NCBI GenBank assembly: GCA_022563685.1
Contig: JADFMY010000014.1
Location: forward strand, 1 to 39,911
Source of the DNA: Pseudomonadota bacterium
Lineage (GTDB): Bacteria > Pseudomonadota > Gammaproteobacteria > GCA-001735895
DNA length: 39,911 bases
Direction of reading: 5' to 3'
Shown: in pieces, positions 35,686 through 39,911 of the stretch
Position numbering within the stretch: position 1 is the first letter of the stretch
How the letters are laid out: every line of letters begins with the position of its first letter
Program-made: the position numbers and the translations under genes
The notes under the pieces: model-generated
The model's input: only the letters and a program-made list of their open reading frames with translations
What the model was told of the DNA's origin: nothing
The model's database searches: none

Positions 35686-36608
35686 TGCTTTCGGAGCTAC
35701 TCAAGCACCCAAAGGCGCTTTTGATTTCGATAGTGGCGCACATCGTACTGCTGGGTGCTTTTCTTTTGAATGCCGACTTTTCCAGTGATCCGAATTTGCA
35801 CAGGCAGGGAGAGGTGGCAAAAACTGTTAAAGCGAAAGTCGTCAATAGTCAACAGTTAGACGAACAGAAGCGCAGGAAGCAGGAAGAGCTGGAAGCCAAA
35901 CGCCAAAAAGAGCTGGAAAAGAAAAAGCGAGTCGAGGCTGAAAAAGAAAAGGCCGAAGCAATAAAACGCGAGCAAATAGAGGAGAAAAAACGTAAGCTCG
36001 AAGCAGCGAAAAAGAAGCAGGAGACAGCCGGAAAACTGGCCGAGGCCAAAAAGAAAGCCGAGCTAAAGAAAAAGCAGGAAGCTGAAGTTAAGCGCAAGGT
36101 AGAACAGCAAAAAAAGCAGGAGCAGGCCGAGGCCAAAAGGAAAGCAGATCAGGAGCGCCTGAAAAAACTGGAGCAGGAACAGCTTGCGAAACAAAAACGC
36201 CTGGAAGACGAAAAGAAGAAACAGGAAGCCGAAAAACGACTGCGCGCAGAACAGGAAAGAAAACGCCAGGAGGCGGAGCTAAAAGCCAGGCTCGAAGCCG
36301 AAGAGACGCAGCGGCGCCTGAGCTCGTTGCGGGATGCTTACCAGCTCGCGATCAAACAAAAGATCGAACGTAACTGGCGACAACCCCGGGAAAGTGGGAA
36401 AATGCCCGATTGTGAGGTACGGGTAATACAGGGACCAGGCGGCATTATACTGAAAGTGACCTTCGGAGCCTGCAAGGGGGGGTCCCCAACTTACCGCCGA
36501 TCGATTGAAAATGCGGTGTATAAGGCTGAACCACTACCGAGGCCAGGCGACCCGGTATTATTTGAACGTGAATTGATAATCCTGTTCAAAACCCCCGCTG
36601 ATAATTAG
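35685..36608 (+). CDS. tolA: Tol-Pal system protein TolA
   Basis: 307 residues from a GTG. A membrane anchor at about 11-30 is followed by a long charged helix rich in Lys, Glu and Ala (about 45-215) that spans the periplasm, then a C-terminal domain (from about 220, AIKQKIERNWRQP) with two Cys likely to form a disulfide (DCEVRVIQ and FGACKGG), which contacts Pal and TolB. Confidence 0.94.
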   Translation: MLSELLKHPKALLISIVAHIVLLGAFLLNADFSSDPNLHRQGEVAKTVKAKVVNSQQLDEQKRRKQEELEAKRQKELEKKKRVEAEKEKAEAIKREQIEEKKRKLEAAKKKQETAGKLAEAKKKAELKKKQEAEVKRKVEQQKKQEQAEAKRKADQERLKKLEQEQLAKQKRLEDEKKKQEAEKRLRAEQERKRQEAELKARLEAEETQRRLSSLRDAYQLAIKQKIERNWRQPRESGKMPDCEVRVIQGPGGIILKVTFGACKGGSPTYRRSIENAVYKAEPLPRPGDPVLFERELIILFKTPADN

Positions 36609-36624
36609 ATAATTAAACAACAAG

Positions 36625-37929
36625 ATGAGATTACGATTGAAATATCTATTTTTAATCCTGGTGTGGATATCGATGCCAGGCGCAGCCTTCGGTGCCTTGA
36701 TTATAGAAATCACCGAGGGCGTAGAAGGAGCGCTGCCGGTCGCGGTGGTGCCGTTCGATACCTCCGAGCTCGCCACCAAACCGCCCGCAGACGTAGCCGA
36801 AATCATCGCGAACGATTTAAACCGTAGCGGCGTTTTCAAGGCTCTGGAGCGAAAGGCGCTGGTGGCCCGACCGAATTATAGTGCGCAAGTGCAGTACCCG
36901 CGATGGCGTGCTGCCGGGGTGGAATACCTGGTGGTCGGTCGTATCTTTCCAATGGCCTAGGGCCAATATGACATCCGGTTTCAATTGCTCGATGTGCTTA
37001 AGCAAAAACAGTTATTGGGTTACAGCCTGCCGGTGAAAAAACGCAAATTTCGATCGGCTGCCCACGAAATCAGCGACCTTATCTACGAACATATTACCGG
37101 TATCCGCGGCGCCTTTAATACCCGTATCGCCTATATCAGGGCGCAAACCGGCGAGGCGCGAAAATATATTCTGCAAGTCGCCGACACCGACGGATTTAAT
37201 GCACAAACGGTGCTTGAATCCGATGAACCACTGATGTCTCCAAGCTGGTCTCCGGATGGGCAGTCACTGGCCTATGTTTCTTTCGAAAACCAGCGGCCGG
37301 AAATTTTTATCCAGCACCTCGCATCCGCGAAACGCAGCAAAATTTCGGGATTCAAGGGGATCAACGGCGCGCCAAGCTGGTCCCCCGATGGGAAACATCT
37401 CGCGCTGGTATTATCGAAAGACGGTAGTGCGGATATATACGTGATGAATACCGTCAGCAAGCGTTTGCGCCGCCTGACCAAACACCGCGGTATCGACACC
37501 GAACCCGTGTGGAGCGATGGTGGTAAATCTATTATATTTACCTCCGATCGTAGCGGATCGCCACAATTGTACGAAATACCGGTTACGGGTGGGAAGCCAA
37601 AGCGAATCACATTTGAGGGCCGGTATAACTCGGCGGCAAGCATTTCTCCGGATGGTAAGTACATAGCGATGGTGCATGCCGAACGCGGGCAATATAAGAT
37701 AGCGCAGTATGAACGCGAAACCGGGAATTTGACGGTGTTGACCGACAGTGCGCTGGACGAGTCGCCCTCGTTTTCACCGAATGGAAAAATGGTGTTATAC
37801 GCTTCAACAAGGGGTAATAATGGTGTGTTATATGCGGTTTCAGTCGATGGACGCGCGAAACACAGGCTATCGGACCAGTCCGGCGATATACGCGAGCCGG
37901 TTTGGGGTCCTTATAAACGTAAACGATAA
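36625..37929 (+). pseudogene. tolB: TolB, interrupted by an in-frame amber codon
   Basis: Codons run in one frame from the ATG at 36625 to the TAA ending at 37929, 434 sense positions, the expected TolB length, but codon 112 (36958-36960) is TAG. Sequence on both sides is typical: signal peptide (ISMPGAAFGA), the N-terminal domain VEGALPVAVVPFDTSELATK and EYLVVGRIFPMA before the stop, then GQYDIRFQLLDVLK and six beta-propeller blades (PSWSPDGQSLAYVSFEN, APSWSPDGKHLALVLS and so on) after it. TAG is the normal terminator of neighbouring tolR, tolA and pal, so reassignment of TAG is unlikely. The cause is nonsense mutation, sequencing error or readthrough. An internal start at 36985 would lack the signal peptide. 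Confidence 0.85.
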
Positions 37930-37958
37930 TCGAAGGCGGGTAGGGGAGCAGTTATAAT

Positions 37959-38534
37959 ATGAAACAATATTTCTTGATGAGCAGGCTAAGCCTGGCCGGC
38001 ATCGTGGTTCTGTTGGTGAGTAGTTGTGCGACTACACAGGAACTACCCATCCAGGACGATGGCGCCGATCAGCAACTACAGGGCGAAGTGACCGCTGCCG
38101 AAGGCACTATTGCCGAGGATACCGACAGTGCTGCTGCGACCGCAATAAGCGACGAGCCACTGACCGCACAGGAGTTGCTGGAGCAGAGCGATACCCCATT
38201 GGCAAATCGCACCATTTATTTTGAATTTGATAGCGCAAAGCTAACCGACGAAGCCCTCTCGATTCTGGAGACACACGGTAATTTTGTTGCCGGCAACGGT
38301 AATGTCAGCGTACGACTCGAAGGTCATGGCGACGAACGCGGTAGCCGTGAATATAATATCGCACTAGGTGACCGACGGGCGCAATCGGCGCGCCGGGTAC
38401 TGCTATTCCAGGGTGCTGCGATAGATCAAATCGATACAGTCAGCTATGGCGAAGAACAACCAGCCATGCTTGGCCATACCGAAGAAGCATGGGCCAGGAA
38501 CCGTCGCGTCGAAATCATCTATCGGGTGAACTAG
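37959..38534 (+). CDS. pal: Peptidoglycan-associated lipoprotein
   Basis: 191 residues. The lipobox VSSC places the lipidated Cys at 23. A low-complexity Ala/Glu/Thr linker follows, then an OmpA-type domain from about 85 (YFEFDSAKLTDEALSIL, LEGHGDERGSREYNIALG, RRVEIIYRVN) that binds meso-DAP in peptidoglycan. Partner of TolB and TolA. Confidence 0.96.
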   Translation: MKQYFLMSRLSLAGIVVLLVSSCATTQELPIQDDGADQQLQGEVTAAEGTIAEDTDSAAATAISDEPLTAQELLEQSDTPLANRTIYFEFDSAKLTDEALSILETHGNFVAGNGNVSVRLEGHGDERGSREYNIALGDRRAQSARRVLLFQGAAIDQIDTVSYGEEQPAMLGHTEEAWARNRRVEIIYRVN

Positions 38535-38536
38535 AG

Positions 38537-39463
38537 ATGAAAACTTCGGGCCGGGTTACCCCTGTTTTTTTACCCCTTGCTGCTCTAGGCATCAGCCTGC
38601 TTATATCGCCGATTGTTCAGGGCCAGGCGCTCACTCCCGACCAGTTAACCCGGCAGGTTAAGAGTTTGGGCGTGAAGGCAGAGAATACCGAAATGACCCT
38701 GGGTAACATCGAACAGGAAGTACAAAAACTCTATCGAATGATCGACAACCGCGCGGTGCTTGAGCTGTTCCAGAAGGTCGACGTGTTGGCCGATGAAATT
38801 AGTCAATTGCGCGGGGAAATCGAACAACAGACCAACGACCTGTCCGGTATTAAGAAACGTCAACGTGAGTTATACCTGGATATAGACCGGCGTTTACGTG
38901 ATCTGGAGAATCGGGCTAGCGCGCAGACACCGGCAGTAGCGCCCATTGATATATCCATCCTGGATTCGCTGCCCGAACCTGTGCTGCCAGGCACAACTGG
39001 TACTGCTGCCGGCACTACCGGCACAGCGGCACCACAACCCACTACCGGTAGCAGTCAGGTTAGTGGGACGACATCGAGCGAAGAAAGAGCCGCTTACCAG
39101 GCAGCTTTCGACACCCTCAAGGAAGGTCGCTACAAGAAAGCCAAAGCAGAATTCAAGCGATTCCTGAATCAGTATCCCGGTAGCAGTTTCGCCGGCAACG
39201 CACAGTACTGGCTGGGAGAAGCTCACTATGTGACTCGCCGGTTCGAGCAGGGAATCGTCGAATTTGGACTGGTGCTGAAAATTTATCCCAATAGCTCCAA
39301 GGTGCCAGACGCGATGCTCAAGCTCGGCTATACCTACTACGAATTGAAGCAATTCGAACAGGCCAAATCGCTGTTACTGGAATTGCGTAAACGTTACCCT
39401 AAATCGACCGCGTTCCGGCTCGCCGGCAAACGACTCGACCGGATCAGAAAAGAAGGCTACTAA
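38537..39463 (+). CDS. cpoB: Cell division coordinator CpoB (YbgF)
   Basis: 308 residues from the ATG at 38537, two bases after the pal stop; an earlier in-frame ATG lies inside pal and would bury the signal sequence. A signal peptide ends near IVQGQA. Then come a coiled-coil trimerisation region (about 40-125), a Thr/Gly linker (PGTTGTAAGTTGTAA), and TPR repeats (YQAAFDTLKEGRYKKAKAEF, NAQYWLGEAHYV). It links Tol-Pal action with septal peptidoglycan synthesis. Confidence 0.93.
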   Translation: MKTSGRVTPVFLPLAALGISLLISPIVQGQALTPDQLTRQVKSLGVKAENTEMTLGNIEQEVQKLYRMIDNRAVLELFQKVDVLADEISQLRGEIEQQTNDLSGIKKRQRELYLDIDRRLRDLENRASAQTPAVAPIDISILDSLPEPVLPGTTGTAAGTTGTAAPQPTTGSSQVSGTTSSEERAAYQAAFDTLKEGRYKKAKAEFKRFLNQYPGSSFAGNAQYWLGEAHYVTRRFEQGIVEFGLVLKIYPNSSKVPDAMLKLGYTYYELKQFEQAKSLLLELRKRYPKSTAFRLAGKRLDRIRKEGY

Positions 39464-39529
39464 TCCACGGTATCTTCGTCTGCACAAGTGACTTCCCTAT
39501 TTCCACTATACCTAAATAGAGATACCACG

Positions 39530-39556
39530 ACTCCCCTATTGGGGAGTTATGTTTTG
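39530..39556 (+). terminator. Intrinsic terminator after cpoB
   Basis: ACTCCCC (39530-39536) pairs perfectly with GGGGAGT (39541-39547) around a TATT loop, followed by TATGTTTTGT. It is located 66 bases after the cpoB stop and would end the tol-pal transcript. Confidence 0.65.
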
Positions 39557-39683
39557 TCCGTGCCTGTTATATGGTTTCATCAGGCTATCGGTTTCGATCA
39601 GACATCTATGGCAAATCAAGTGCCAGCCGATAGCAGGCGCCGGTGTGAAGCTTAACAAGAATCAAATGCGAGGATTTTCATCG

Positions 39684-39911
39684 ATGACCGAATTTAATCA
39701 AAAACTGGATGCCACCGGACTCAATTGTCCCCTGCCTATCTTAAAAGCCAAAAAACAACTGAATAGCCTTTCCTCCGGAGAGGTACTTTATATCGTTGCG
39801 ACAGATTCAGGCTCGGTCAGGGATTTCGATGCATTTTGCAAGCAAACCGGGCATACTCTGCTCGATAGCAACGAAGCAGACGGGATGTACCACTTTTACA
39901 TTAAGGTAGCC
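39684..39911 (+). CDS. tusA: Sulfur carrier protein TusA (partial, runs off the right edge)
   Basis: 76 codons to the window edge. MTEFNQKLDATGLNCPLPIL contains the TusA signature Cys-Pro-x-Pro, the Cys being the persulfide carrier; VATDSGSVRDFDAFCKQTGH follows as in the family. The ATG at 39684 is preferred over an in-frame ATG at 39666 because AGGA stands nine bases before it. TusA passes sulfur to tRNA thiolation and, in sulfur oxidisers, to dissimilatory pathways; the latter cannot be judged from here. Confidence 0.9.
   Translation, partial: MTEFNQKLDATGLNCPLPILKAKKQLNSLSSGEVLYIVATDSGSVRDFDAFCKQTGHTLLDSNEADGMYHFYIKVA

Noticed and set aside
36958-36960. Reassignment of TAG to an amino acid (for example pyrrolysine) in this organism.
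   Set aside because: TAG is the ordinary stop for ruvB, tolQ, tolR, tolA and pal in the same region, and each of those proteins has normal length at its TAG.
36985-37929. A separate gene starting at the internal start at 36985.
   Set aside because: It is in the same frame as the upstream tolB segment and continues the TolB fold; an independent start would lack a signal peptide for a periplasmic protein.
39464-39683. A tRNA or other RNA gene between cpoB and tusA, as often found after tol-pal.
   Set aside because: I found no cloverleaf or TTC-arm; the only structure is the terminator hairpin.

Overview
The window reads as chromosome of a free-living-type gammaproteobacterium of moderate G+C. 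The evidence is gene order: hemF/tsaC/topA/smg/dprA/LysM facing def-fmt-rsmB, then ntrY-ntrX-trkA-trkH, a hisBHAFIE-tatABC block, and yebC-ruvCAB-tolQRAB-pal-cpoB. Presence of TopA, HemF, Tat, Tol-Pal and an ATPase-degenerate NtrX fits uncultured relatives of Chromatiales/Thiotrichales-like lineages, but I cannot fix the genus from sequence alone.

Layout. (1) 1-641, minus: 5' part of a CREST/ceramidase-like membrane protein. (2) 0.64-4.46 kb is an accessory island of small defence/addiction genes, most of them damaged: an Unstab-type antitoxin with a frameshifted ParE/RelE toxin, a 28-residue stump of a YgiT-type zinc-finger protein, a lone type I-F CRISPR repeat with a well-preserved leader (boxA, IHF site), vapB with a frameshifted vapC, a chimeric relic, and an intact AbiEii/AbiEi pair flanked by 163-bp direct repeats of the 3' end of the next gene. 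(3) 4.47-11.9 kb, all minus strand: YkgJ-like protein, hemF, tsaC, topA, smg, dprA, LysM lipoprotein, with a palindromic repeat cluster between the last two. (4) 12.05-21.8 kb, plus: def, fmt, rsmB, DUF4390 gene, ntrY, ntrX, trkA, trkH, tightly packed. (5) 21.8-22.4 kb: 564-bp non-coding stretch with hairpins. (6) 22.4-29.2 kb: proline iminopeptidase, dtd, hisBHAFIE, tatABC. (7) 29.2-39.5 kb: gpmI, a Crp-type regulator, yebC, ruvCAB, tolQRAB-pal-cpoB. (8) The start of tusA at the right edge.

The core genes cover translation start processing (def/fmt), rRNA and tRNA modification or proofreading (rsmB, tsaC, dtd), potassium uptake with a linked sensor-regulator pair, histidine synthesis, Tat export, Holliday-junction resolution and envelope integrity. 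Against this ordinary background the notable items are the one-repeat I-F CRISPR locus, the AbiE cassette between direct repeats, the loss of ATPase and sigma-54 contact elements in NtrX, and an in-frame amber codon in tolB. Three single-base lesions (parE, vapC, tolB) mean that sequencing error has to be weighed against true decay. I saw no rRNA or tRNA gene, insertion sequence transposase, integrase or cas gene.
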